Below are positions 48,891 to 56,761 of a stretch of DNA of 64,000 bases, in pieces (the first letter of the stretch is position 1; each line of letters opens with the position of its first letter). The translations under genes were made by a program, and so were the position numbers. The notes under the pieces are model-generated. The model saw only the letters and a program-made list of their open reading frames with translations. It made no database searches and had not been told where the DNA came from. This DNA comes from Sulfuritalea sp. (GTDB lineage: Bacteria > Pseudomonadota > Gammaproteobacteria > Burkholderiales > Rhodocyclaceae), in the NCBI GenBank assembly GCA_022842325.1, contig JALHPU010000003.1, positions 124,001 through 188,000 of the forward strand. Reading direction: 5' to 3'.

Positions 48891-48897
48891 GCAAAGC

Positions 48898-49743
48898 CTA
48901 GGTACGCTCGCCCATTTGCTCGCCGAGGCGGATCGACCGCTGCGGCGTCCACTCCGGATTGAATCTCAGCGCACTTTTCGGAAACAGCATGACCACGGTC
49001 GAGCCGAGCAGGAAGCGGCCCATTTCCTCGCCCTGGCGGTAGCGCAATTCCTGGTCCTCGTAGCGCCACTCGCGCAACTGCCCGGTACGCGGCGGATTGA
49101 CCACGCCATGCCAGACCGTCGCCATGCTGCCGACGATGGTGGCGCCGACCAGCACCAGGACGAAGGGCCCCTGCTCGCCGGCGAAGACGCAGACCACGCG
49201 CTCGTTGCGCGCAAACAGCCCCGGCACGCCGCGCGCCGTGACCGGATTCACCGAGAACAGATCGCCCGGCACGTGGATCATGCGCAGCAGGCGGCCCGCG
49301 CAGGGCATGTGGATGCGGTGGTAGTCCTTCGGGCTCAGGTACAGCGTGGCGAAGCCGCCGTCCTGAAACTGCGCCGCCAGCGCGGCATCGCCGCCGACCA
49401 GCGCGGTGGTCGAATAGCTGTGGCCCTTGGCCTGGAAAATCCGGTCGCGGTCAATGGCGCCGAACTGACTGATCGCACCATCCACCGGGCAGATGAAAGC
49501 GGCAGCGGCCAGCGGCCGCGCATCGGCTTTAAGCGGCCGCGTGAAGAACTCGTTGAAGCTCGCGTAGGAGGCGATGTCCGGATCCGCCGCCTCGGCCATA
49601 TTGACCCCGTAGCGGCCGACGAACCAGCGGATCACCGCCGTGGTGAGGCCACCGGCGCGCGCGCCGGCGAACCTGCCGGCGAGCGCGGTGAGCGCCTGCT
49701 TGGGCAGCAAATACTGGAACACTACGGCAAGGCGATCGGACAC
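48898..49743 (-). CDS. psd: phosphatidylserine decarboxylase proenzyme
   Basis: Psd converts phosphatidylserine to phosphatidylethanolamine in the inner membrane. The 281-residue proenzyme shows the self-cleavage motif LGSTVVM near residue 248 (pyruvoyl formed from Ser), FFTRPLKADARP, CPVDGAISQFG (catalytic Asp region) and YHRIHMPCAG. The N-terminus (QYLLPKQALTALAGRFA) matches E. coli. The start is GTG at 49743. It is a single gene upstream of the dcw promoter region and transcribed in the same direction. Confidence 0.97.
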   Translation of the reverse strand: MSDRLAVVFQYLLPKQALTALAGRFAGARAGGLTTAVIRWFVGRYGVNMAEAADPDIASYASFNEFFTRPLKADARPLAAAAFICPVDGAISQFGAIDRDRIFQAKGHSYSTTALVGGDAALAAQFQDGGFATLYLSPKDYHRIHMPCAGRLLRMIHVPGDLFSVNPVTARGVPGLFARNERVVCVFAGEQGPFVLVLVGATIVGSMATVWHGVVNPPRTGQLREWRYEDQELRYRQGEEMGRFLLGSTVVMLFPKSALRFNPEWTPQRSIRLGEQMGERT

Positions 49744-49807
49744 GGTGGTGGTGGAAAAGGCGAAGCCGCGGATTATAGCGACGCGACCCGGGCCGACGGC
49801 CGTCGGA

Positions 49808-51175
49808 TCATTGCCGCTTCAACAGCAGCGTCAGCACCGGCGGCGTGATCAGCGTGGTCAGGATCACCATCATGACGATGACCGAGAACATCGCCTCGTT
49901 CATGACGCCAAGTTGCTTGCCGACCATGGCGAAGATAAGCCCGACCTCGCCGCGCGGCACCATGCCCCAGCCCACCAGCCATTTGTTCGATCCGGCTGCC
50001 AGGCCGGCCGCGAGCTTGCCGACAATCGCAGCCACCGTAACGCCAGCGCCGACTCCCAGCACCGCAGGGTCGGCCAGTGTCTTCAGGTCCACCTGCATGC
50101 CGGTGAGGACGAAGAACACCGGCACGAAAAAATAGCCGATGGGCTCGATCATGTGTTCGTGCTGGTGGCCGCCGTGCTTCTTCAGGATCGGCCGCAGGCG
50201 CTCGGCCAGCCCCGGGTCGCCGGCCGGCAGCAGCGGCTCGATCTCGCGCACGATGGCCGGGCGGTCGAAGTCGCGCAGGAACACCGGCTCGAACAGCAGG
50301 CCGGCGGCGAAGGCGCCGATGATCGGCGCCAGGCCGATGGCATGCGCCAGCCAGGCCAGGAACAGGCCGGTGGCCAGCACCTGGGCGAACAGCATCGAGG
50401 GGCCGGCATCCCATTGCGCCAGCCAGCGGCTGGAATGCGGCGCGATCTTGCGCCCGATCCAGATCGAGCCGGCGAGGAAAATCACCGCCTGGGCGATGAT
50501 GCCGCCGACCTGGCCGACGCTGACCGAACCGGCCTGCACCAGGCTGGAGACCACGGCGAGGATCACCAGCCCCAGCACGTCGTCGATCACCGCGGCGCCG
50601 AGCACGATGCGCGCCGCCGGCGTATCGAGCTTGCCCAGGTCGCGGAAGACCCGCCCGGTGATGCCGACCGAGGTCGCGGAAAGCGTGGCGCCGAGGAACA
50701 GGTAGGCGTTGTCCGAGAGTCCGGGCAGGAGCCACGGCCCGACCACCCAGGCGCCCAGCACGAAGGGCACGACGATGCCGACCGAGCCCACGGCGAACGC
50801 CCTCGGGCCGACCTTTACCAGGTCGGCCAGACGCGTTTCGAGGCCGATCTGCAGCAGCAGCACGATGACGCCGAGTTCGGCGATGAAGGCCACCGCCGGA
50901 TCGCGGGCGATGGACTCGAAACCGTTGAAACCGAGCAGCGCCAGGTTGCCCAGCAGCACGCCGAGCAGCAACTCGCCCAGCACCGCCGGGAAACCCAGCT
51001 TCTGCGCCAGCGGTGCGAACAGCCGGGCGGACATCAGGATCAGCGCCAGCCAGAGCAGATTGGCGCCGACCACGTCGGAGCCAGCCGCCCACGCCGGCGC
51101 CGCGGCGCACAGTAAAACAAAAGCCCCCGCGAACCGCGGGGGCCTCTGCGACCGCCGAGTCGGGAAAGAACTCAC
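49808..51175 (-). CDS. CPA2 (Kef-type) cation:proton antiporter without RCK domain
   Basis: This 455-residue protein has an apparent signal sequence or first helix ([16 protein letters not shown]), then about twelve membrane helices. Family motifs present are [62 protein letters not shown] and [14 protein letters not shown], typical of bacterial NapA/GerN/KefB-like exchangers. No TrkA-N/RCK domain follows, unlike the gene at 56762. The ion (Na+ or K+) cannot be told. The GTG at 51175 overlaps the htpX stop (GTGA). A perfect terminator hairpin falls inside the first codons, so expression after htpX may be attenuated. A copy of the dispersed motif encodes GVGAGVTV. Confidence 0.9.
   Translation of the reverse strand: MSSFPTRRSQRPPRFAGAFVLLCAAAPAWAAGSDVVGANLLWLALILMSARLFAPLAQKLGFPAVLGELLLGVLLGNLALLGFNGFESIARDPAVAFIAELGVIVLLLQIGLETRLADLVKVGPRAFAVGSVGIVVPFVLGAWVVGPWLLPGLSDNAYLFLGATLSATSVGITGRVFRDLGKLDTPAARIVLGAAVIDDVLGLVILAVVSSLVQAGSVSVGQVGGIIAQAVIFLAGSIWIGRKIAPHSSRWLAQWDAGPSMLFAQVLATGLFLAWLAHAIGLAPIIGAFAAGLLFEPVFLRDFDRPAIVREIEPLLPAGDPGLAERLRPILKKHGGHQHEHMIEPIGYFFVPVFFVLTGMQVDLKTLADPAVLGVGAGVTVAAIVGKLAAGLAAGSNKWLVGWGMVPRGEVGLIFAMVGKQLGVMNEAMFSVIVMMVILTTLITPPVLTLLLKRQ
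50035..50058 (+). repeat. dispersed 24-bp motif, copy 10 (in the CPA2 antiporter gene)
   Basis: CCGTAACGCC followed by AGCGCCGACTCCCA, antisense. The sense reading is in the Val-Gly frame, within a membrane helix. Confidence 0.6.
51122..51142 (-). terminator. intrinsic terminator of htpX, inside the antiporter reading frame
   Basis: GCCCCCGCGG-TT-CGCGGGGGC followed by TTTTGTTTT on the minus strand is a textbook Rho-independent terminator 30 bases past the htpX stop. It overlaps the codons for residues about 11-18 of the antiporter, which is unusual. Confidence 0.8.
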
Positions 51176-52053
51176 CGGCCCTGCGCTGACAGCGCGGCGA
51201 TGCGCTGTTCCATGCTCGGATGGCTGGCGAACAGCGCCATCAGGCCATGGCCGCCGGCGATGCCGGAACTCGCCAGGGCCTTCGGCAAGGGCTCGACGTC
51301 CATGCCGCCGAGACGCTGCAGCGCTGCGATCATCGGCCGCGGTGTACCCATCAGGCCGGCGGCGCCGGCATCGGCGCGGAACTCGCGCTGACGCGAGAAC
51401 CAGGCGACGACGATGCTGGCCAGCACGCCGAACAGGATGTCGCAGACCACGACCGTGATCATGTAGCCGATGCCCGGGCCGGAGGACTGGCTGTCACCGC
51501 GGCGCAGGAAGCTGTCGACCAGGTAGCCGACGACGCGCGACAGGAAAATCACGAAGGTGTTGACCACGCCCTGGATCAGGGTCAGCGTCACCATGTCGCC
51601 ATTGGCGACGTGGCTGACTTCATGCGCCAGCACCGCTTCGACTTCCTGCTTGCTCATGCTGGCGAGCAGGCCGGTAGAAACGGCGACCAGCGAATTGTTC
51701 TTGCTCGGCCCGGTGGCGAAGGCATTCGGCGCGCCTTCGTAAATGGCGACTTCGGGCATCGCGATGCCGGCCTTCTCGGCCTGCTTGCGCACGGTCTCGA
51801 CCAGCCAGAACTCGGTCGAGGTCGAGGGGCTGTCGATGATGCGCGCGCCGGTGGACCACTTGGCCATCATCTTCGACATGGCCAGCGAAATGAAGGCGCC
51901 ACCGAAGCCGATGATGCCGGCGAAACCCAGCAGCATGCCCATGTTGAGGCCGTTGGCGGTCAGGTAGCGGTTCACCCCCAGCAGGCTGGCGGCGATCGAC
52001 AACACCAGCATCACGGCAAGGTTGGTGACCAGAAACAGTACGATGCGTTTCAT
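51172..52053 (-). CDS. htpX: membrane zinc metalloprotease HtpX
   Basis: HtpX is a stress-induced M48 protease that degrades damaged inner-membrane proteins alongside FtsH. The 293-residue protein shows two N-terminal helices ([23 protein letters not shown] and [22 protein letters not shown]), [21 protein letters not shown], the zinc motif [15 protein letters not shown] (HExxH) and a third ligand Glu in [14 protein letters not shown]. The ATG at 52053 follows AGGAG and matches the E. coli start (MKRI). Confidence 0.97.
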   Translation of the reverse strand: MKRIVLFLVTNLAVMLVLSIAASLLGVNRYLTANGLNMGMLLGFAGIIGFGGAFISLAMSKMMAKWSTGARIIDSPSTSTEFWLVETVRKQAEKAGIAMPEVAIYEGAPNAFATGPSKNNSLVAVSTGLLASMSKQEVEAVLAHEVSHVANGDMVTLTLIQGVVNTFVIFLSRVVGYLVDSFLRRGDSQSSGPGIGYMITVVVCDILFGVLASIVVAWFSRQREFRADAGAAGLMGTPRPMIAALQRLGGMDVEPLPKALASSGIAGGHGLMALFASHPSMEQRIAALSAQGR

Positions 52054-52156
52054 TGCGGTTCTCCTGGAAAACGTCAAGCGCCCGCCGCACCGGCTCCACC
52101 GCGCGCGGCGCGCGCACTCGCAGGCTTAGATGCTGCGCTTCGCGAAAAATTCAAGA

Positions 52157-52175
52157 GGGCGGTTTGCCACCGCCC
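52157..52175 (-). terminator. intrinsic terminator after nhaD
   Basis: GGGCGGT-GGCAA-ACCGCCC followed by TCTTGAATTTTTCG on the minus strand, 11 bases past the nhaD stop. Confidence 0.65.
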
Positions 52176-52186
52176 GGCAGGCACGA

Positions 52187-53629
52187 TTACTTGTAACCCG
52201 CCGCGCCGACATCGGGAGCGGAGCCGGGGGTGGTATCCCTTGCGGACGGCGCCGGCGTCACGGCGGGTGCGGCCTGCTGCACCTGCGCCGCCGGCGCCAC
52301 ATCCTTGTGCTTTTCGTGCGGATGCCAGCCGAGGATGGCCAGCAAGGCGAAGAAGCCGACCACGTAGCCGATAGGTATGAACCAGCCGTGGCGCAGCCAC
52401 TGGCCGACCGACTTGGCCTCGGGGAACAGGTTGGCCACCGCGACGCCGGCCGAGGAACCGAACCACAGCATCGAGCCACCAAAGCCCACCGCATAGGCCA
52501 GAAAGCCCCAGTCGTAACCGCCCTGCTTCAGCGCCAGCGCGGTCAGCGGGATGTTGTCGAACACGGCGGAGATGAAGCCCAGCGCCAGGGCCGACGGCCA
52601 TGAGGCCGGCGGCAGGCTCTCGACCGGCATCATCGAGGCACAGGTCACCAGCGAAAGCAGGAACACCGAGCCCTTGAAGGCGCCCGGCACCAGGCTCCAC
52701 TCCGGCTTGCGCAGCGGTATGGCCACCAGCAAGGCGACCCAGATGGCGGCGCCGAGGAAGGGAAAATGTTCGGCCGCGGTGGCAAATTTCAGGTTCACCG
52801 TGACGTTGGTGATGATGGCGGCGACGAGTATGAAGACCACGATGCCGACCCGCGCCCAGTCGATGTGGTGCGCTGCCTGGAAATCGCGGCTGATGGCCAT
52901 GTGCTTGTGCTGCAGCAGTGCGGCCGGAATGCCGAACACCACGAGAGCGACGGCCGCGGCGACATAGGCTTCGACCACATCGAGCGGGCTGACACCGTCC
53001 AGCCACATCATGGTGGTCGTCGTGTCGCCGACCACCGAACCGGCGCCGCCGCCGTTCGAGGCGGCGACGATGGCGGCGAGGTAGCCGATATGCACCTTGC
53101 GCCTGAACACGCTGGCTGCCACCGTGGCGCCGATCAGTGCCGCGGCGATGTTGTCGAGGAAGCCGGAGAGCACGAAGATGATCACCAGCAGCATGAAGGG
53201 CCCCAGCCAGCCCTCGGGCAGCAGCCTGGGCAGCACCTCGGGTACCCCGCTGTCCTCGAAGTGCCGGGCAAGAAGAGCAAAGCCGACCAGCAGCCCAAGC
53301 AGGTTGGCGAGCAGCACCCATTCGTGCGCCATGTGCACGCCGAAACCGGCGATGCCGGCACCGGTCTTGAATCCGGTAAACAGGATCTTGTAGGTGGTGA
53401 TGGTGACCAGGCCGGTCAGCGCCACCTGCAGCACGTAATGGTGGAACAGGGCGACGCCGAGCAGTGTCGCGCCGAACAGGATGAAATCGACGGGAATGCC
53501 GAACAGGGCCGGGGATGCGACGACGCCGTCGCCGGCCTGCGCCACCGATGCCGCAAGCAGCAGACCCATCAGCGCCAGCGGCCGCCCGACCCGGGCCAGG
53601 GACGCGATCATTCGATGCAGGACAATCAT
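52187..53629 (-). CDS. nhaD: NhaD-type sodium:proton antiporter
   Basis: This 480-residue ion-transporter-superfamily protein has a signal-like N-terminus (LALMGLLLAASVAQAG) and about twelve membrane helices. The motifs are FVLSGFLDNIAAALIGATVA, AIVAASNGGGAGSVVGDTTTTMMWL and SAVFDNIPLTALAL, characteristic of NhaD (paired DN/IA motifs). NhaD exchanges Na+ or Li+ for H+ and confers salt or alkali tolerance. The C-terminal 50 residues are low-complexity (Ala/Pro-rich). The ATG at 53629 follows GAGGAGTGGAG. It is divergent from the universal stress protein gene. Confidence 0.92.
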   Translation of the reverse strand: MIVLHRMIASLARVGRPLALMGLLLAASVAQAGDGVVASPALFGIPVDFILFGATLLGVALFHHYVLQVALTGLVTITTYKILFTGFKTGAGIAGFGVHMAHEWVLLANLLGLLVGFALLARHFEDSGVPEVLPRLLPEGWLGPFMLLVIIFVLSGFLDNIAAALIGATVAASVFRRKVHIGYLAAIVAASNGGGAGSVVGDTTTTMMWLDGVSPLDVVEAYVAAAVALVVFGIPAALLQHKHMAISRDFQAAHHIDWARVGIVVFILVAAIITNVTVNLKFATAAEHFPFLGAAIWVALLVAIPLRKPEWSLVPGAFKGSVFLLSLVTCASMMPVESLPPASWPSALALGFISAVFDNIPLTALALKQGGYDWGFLAYAVGFGGSMLWFGSSAGVAVANLFPEAKSVGQWLRHGWFIPIGYVVGFFALLAILGWHPHEKHKDVAPAAQVQQAAPAVTPAPSARDTTPGSAPDVGAAGYK

Positions 53630-53784
53630 CTCCACTCCTCGGTTTTTGTCGGCGGATTGTAGCAGCCCGCCGGCCGCAGACCACCACCGCACAGCCGATT
53701 CAGTGCATTTCGCGGCCCCGGCAGGGGCAATGCGGAGTGTGGAATGCGCTAAACTCGGACATCCCAGAAAACCAAGGTTCGGCC

Positions 53785-54207
53785 ATGAAAATACTGCTCC
53801 CGGTGGACGGCTCCGAGCATTCCGCCCGCGTCGCCCGACATGTCATCCGAATGGTGCACGGCTGTGCCGATTACCAGATTCTGCTGCTCAACGTTCAGCC
53901 ACCGATCGACGCACCGGAACTCCGCGGCCATATGCCGGCGCGCGAAATCGAAGCCATGCAGGAGTCCCGCGGCGGCGATGCCATTGCGTCGGCGCGGACG
54001 CTGCTCGATGCCGCCGGCGTCGCCTACGTGCCCGAGGTGGCGCTCGGCCCGGTCGCCGAAAGCATCGCCCGCCTCGCCGCGGAGCGTCAATGCGAGGCCA
54101 TCGTCATGGGCTCGCACGGCGCCGGAGCACTGACCAGCGCATTGGTGGGTTCGGTGACCGCCCAGGTAATTCGCCACGCGCAGTGCCCGGTGACGGTGGT
54201 CAAGTAG
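53785..54207 (+). CDS. universal stress protein (UspA family)
   Basis: This 140-residue UspA domain protein shows ILLPVDGSEHSARVARHVI at the start. Its C-terminal nucleotide-binding motif is IVMGSHGAGALTSALVGSVTAQVIRHAQCPVTVVK (G-2x-G-9x-G-S/T type), so ATP binding is likely. Usp proteins act in stress survival, and members are often linked to membrane transporters. It is a single gene divergent from nhaD by about 155 bases and convergent with the PII-like genes. Confidence 0.93.
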   Translation: MKILLPVDGSEHSARVARHVIRMVHGCADYQILLLNVQPPIDAPELRGHMPAREIEAMQESRGGDAIASARTLLDAAGVAYVPEVALGPVAESIARLAAERQCEAIVMGSHGAGALTSALVGSVTAQVIRHAQCPVTVVK

Positions 54208-54240
54208 CGCGCTGTCCGCCGGCGCGCATTCCCTGCCGGA

Positions 54241-54597
54241 TTACTGCACGTCTTCAGCGGCTGCCGGCGCTGCCAGTCCCGCGGCACGGAAGGCATGGCC
54301 CATCATCACCATGCCGGCGTGCGGCGCATTGAGTCCGGCGGCGAAGTAGATCAGCTCGAACACCGCATCGCCCTGCCGCGCCTCGACCACCGCGGTCAGC
54401 ACCTGCTTTTCGTCCGAGTACACGCGATGGCGCAGGCTGTGCGTACCGATGCCGCGCGCATGGTGGATGCTGGCGCTGACCACGCCCTGCTCGCGGCGCA
54501 GGGCTTCCAGCACTTCGGCGCCGCGCCCTGCCGGCATCACGCAGGTGATGATCCGGTAGTCGCCGCGCAGCGGCGGCAGCTGGACGGCCTCAGTCAT
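54241..54597 (-). CDS. PII-like protein, second subunit next to the DUF1538 transporter
   Basis: This 118-residue protein has the ferredoxin-like PII fold. It opens with YRIITCVMPAGRGAEVLEALRREQGVVSASIHHARG and continues with DEKQVLTAVVEARQGDAVFELIYFAAGL. It lacks the GlnB T-loop tyrosine and B-loop of canonical PII, so nitrogen signalling by uridylylation is unlikely. It overlaps the upstream PII-like gene by 8 bases. Together they follow the DUF1538 transporter and could bind a nucleotide or ion-status signal and gate it. The ligand is unknown. The ATG at 54597 was chosen. Confidence 0.8.
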   Translation of the reverse strand: MTEAVQLPPLRGDYRIITCVMPAGRGAEVLEALRREQGVVSASIHHARGIGTHSLRHRVYSDEKQVLTAVVEARQGDAVFELIYFAAGLNAPHAGMVMMGHAFRAAGLAAPAAAEDVQ

Positions 54598-54961
54598 GAT
54601 GACCGAAGCGCGCGGCGACCTCGGGCGGCACATAGGTCGCCATTTTCTCCAGCGGCGACATGTAGATCATGCCCATGCCCGGCGTATCGAGCTTGGCCGC
54701 GACAAACACCCGCTCGAAGATGTGATCGGCGTGATCGGCCGGGGCGACGATGTAGATCACTTCCTTCTCGGCGTTCACCGTGATGCCGAGCACGCCGAGG
54801 TGCTTCTGCCGCACGCCGGTGCCGCGCGCATAGAAGATCGTCGCGCCCTGCGCCCCGGCTTCGGTCGCCGCATCGACCACGGTATCGGCCACACCGCGCT
54901 GCACGATGCAGGTAATCAGCACCGCATCGGTCAGCACCACGATTTCGTCACGTTGTTTCAT
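54590..54961 (-). CDS. PII-like protein, first subunit next to the DUF1538 transporter
   Basis: This 123-residue PII-superfamily protein shows LITCIVQRGVADTVVDAATEAGAQGATIFYARGTGVRQKHLGVLG and EKEVIYIVAPADHADHIFERVFVAAKLDTPGMGMIYMSPLEK. The region that would be the T-loop is short (GTGVRQKHLG), and the uridylylated Tyr of GlnB is not seen. Its ATG overlaps the stop of the DUF1538 gene (ATGA), so it is translated with the transporter. It is probably a regulatory subunit, as for other PII-like proteins encoded beside transporters. Confidence 0.84.
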   Translation of the reverse strand: MKQRDEIVVLTDAVLITCIVQRGVADTVVDAATEAGAQGATIFYARGTGVRQKHLGVLGITVNAEKEVIYIVAPADHADHIFERVFVAAKLDTPGMGMIYMSPLEKMATYVPPEVAARFGHHD

Positions 54962-56676
54962 GTCCAGCTTTCTCCCCGTGCAGCGACTTCCGCGCTGCGG
55001 CGAATCCAGAGACCCACCAGCAACACCGAGATGATCGGACCGAACGAGGCCATGGCCAGGATGCCAAAGCCTTCCGCGGCACCTACCGCCTGGCCCAGGC
55101 CGAGACCGAGGGCCAGCACCAGCGGTACGGTGACCGGACCGGTGGTGACGCCGGCGCTGTCCCACGCCAGCGCCACGTACTCCTCGCTGGACCACAGCGT
55201 TCCGGCCAGCGCGACCGTATAGCCGCCCAGCAACAGCGGCAGCATCGACCAGCCGAAGATGATCTTCGCCACGCCCAGCGCAATGCCCAGCGCCACGCCG
55301 ACCGCCACGGCCTGGATCAGCAACTGCTTGGGGAAGGCGCCGTCGGTCAGGTTTTCCACCGTGACCCCCATCGCATTCAGCGCCGGCTCGGCGATCGTGG
55401 CGCCATAGCCGAGGGTCACGGCGAAAATCAGCGTCAGGCCGATGCCGAGCGGATAGGGGTACAGCGCCTCGCCACCGGCTGCCGCGCTGAAGGCCGCCGG
55501 CACGGTGGCCCCGGCCTGGTTGCCGAGCGGGATCAGGCCGACCGTCAGACCGAGATTGAACAAGGCCATGCCGAGCACCGCGACCACCACGCCATAGACC
55601 ACCAGATTGCGCTGCTTGATCGCCGCGCCGAGCAGGAAGCGCTGCACCAGCCAGAGCAGCACGATCAGCGGGCCGATCGCGCGCAAGGCGGCGATCAGCT
55701 CCGCCACGGGCGTCTGGTCCCACCATGCCGCCGTGGCGTCGGCGCCGACTATCGGCGGCAAGGCGGCGGGGTCGGGCACTTCGGCCACCAGGCCGATGCC
55801 GACCAGCAGCACCGCGATCGCCGGGAACAGCGAGGCCAGGGTGACGATGCCGAAGCCGGCCAGCGGGTTGTCCTCCTGGCCCGCCGCGGCGGCGACCCCG
55901 ATGCCCAGCGCCAGCACCAGGGGCACCGTCACCGGGCCGGTGGTGATCGCGCCGCAATCCCAGGCCAGGCCGATGATCGGCTCCAGGCGCGGGTCGAGTC
56001 CGGCATACAAGGTGAGTGCCAGGCAGGGCAGCAGGGTGGCGATGATCAGCGTCTTCATGCGCCAGGCGAAGAAGAAACGCAGCATGCCGACCACCACGGC
56101 AAGGCCGACGCCGATGCCGACCGCCAGCACCAGCCGGTCGGGATACCGCGTCAGCAGCAGATGCAGCCAGGGCGCACGCACGGGATCGACGCCGCCACCC
56201 GCCGCCCGCAGGGCGCCGATCGCCGGCTCGGCGAAGGTCGCGATGCCGCCCAGCAGAAAGGCGAAGCCGAGTACCACCGCGGGCGTGGCGCGATTCGGCA
56301 GATTGAAACCGATGTTCTCGGAAAACGGCATCAGCCCGTACTTGACGCCGTCCATGAACAGCATCAGGCCGAGCATCACCGCCAGCATGCCGAAGGCGAT
56401 CAGTTCCCCCTGCTCCACGTCCACGCGCAGCGCGGCGATCTGGAACAGGGCGAGGAACAGCGCCAGCGGCACCACGGCGCGCAGCTGCTCCATGAAACGC
56501 ACGCTGACATAGGGCGTCAGCAGGCGATGCACATCGAGCAGGCGCAGGCGCCGCGGCTTTGGCCTGCGGCCCGCATCGGCATGCACGTCGCGGTAGCTCA
56601 CGCGGCGCTGCTTGACGCGCACGGCGCTGAGGAATTCGCCATAACGCAGGCGGCGTTGCGAAACCTTTTCGGTCAT
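54958..56676 (-). CDS. double DUF1538 membrane transporter (UmpAB-like cation antiporter)
   Basis: This 572-residue protein has at least twelve membrane helices and two homologous DUF1538 halves. Each half bears the repeated signature WDxxxxTTGPVTVPLVLALGxG (first at about residues 255-280, second at about 515-540) and the FAEPAIGAL or IAEPALNAM motif. DUF1538 pairs (UmpA/UmpB) have been reported as a Na+(K+,Li+)/H+ antiporter in Halomonas; here the two are one chain. The N-terminal 60 residues are basic and cytoplasmic. Two PII-like genes follow in the same operon. The exact substrate is not shown by the sequence. The gene carries a copy of the dispersed motif in the loop VGADATAAW. The ATG at 56676 is divergent from the Kef-type gene. 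Confidence 0.85.
   Translation of the reverse strand: MTEKVSQRRLRYGEFLSAVRVKQRRVSYRDVHADAGRRPKPRRLRLLDVHRLLTPYVSVRFMEQLRAVVPLALFLALFQIAALRVDVEQGELIAFGMLAVMLGLMLFMDGVKYGLMPFSENIGFNLPNRATPAVVLGFAFLLGGIATFAEPAIGALRAAGGGVDPVRAPWLHLLLTRYPDRLVLAVGIGVGLAVVVGMLRFFFAWRMKTLIIATLLPCLALTLYAGLDPRLEPIIGLAWDCGAITTGPVTVPLVLALGIGVAAAAGQEDNPLAGFGIVTLASLFPAIAVLLVGIGLVAEVPDPAALPPIVGADATAAWWDQTPVAELIAALRAIGPLIVLLWLVQRFLLGAAIKQRNLVVYGVVVAVLGMALFNLGLTVGLIPLGNQAGATVPAAFSAAAGGEALYPYPLGIGLTLIFAVTLGYGATIAEPALNAMGVTVENLTDGAFPKQLLIQAVAVGVALGIALGVAKIIFGWSMLPLLLGGYTVALAGTLWSSEEYVALAWDSAGVTTGPVTVPLVLALGLGLGQAVGAAEGFGILAMASFGPIISVLLVGLWIRRSAEVAARGESWT
55731..55754 (+). repeat. dispersed 24-bp motif, copy 11 (in the DUF1538 gene)
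   Basis: CCGTGGCGTC followed by GGCGCCGACTATCG, antisense. The sense reading is in the Val-Gly frame. Confidence 0.55.
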
Positions 56677-56761
56677 GGCGTGGGCAGCGAAAAACGGGGT
56701 GGATTGGCCGCATTTTACCCATGCCGACATGACAAGTGCAGCCTCGCGTTATTATCCTGCC

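Noticed and set aside
48722-48897. RNase P RNA or 6S RNA near mraZ
   Set aside because: Only about 180 bases are available and none of the RNase P core signatures are seen; I could not fit a 6S-like closing stem with a central bubble.
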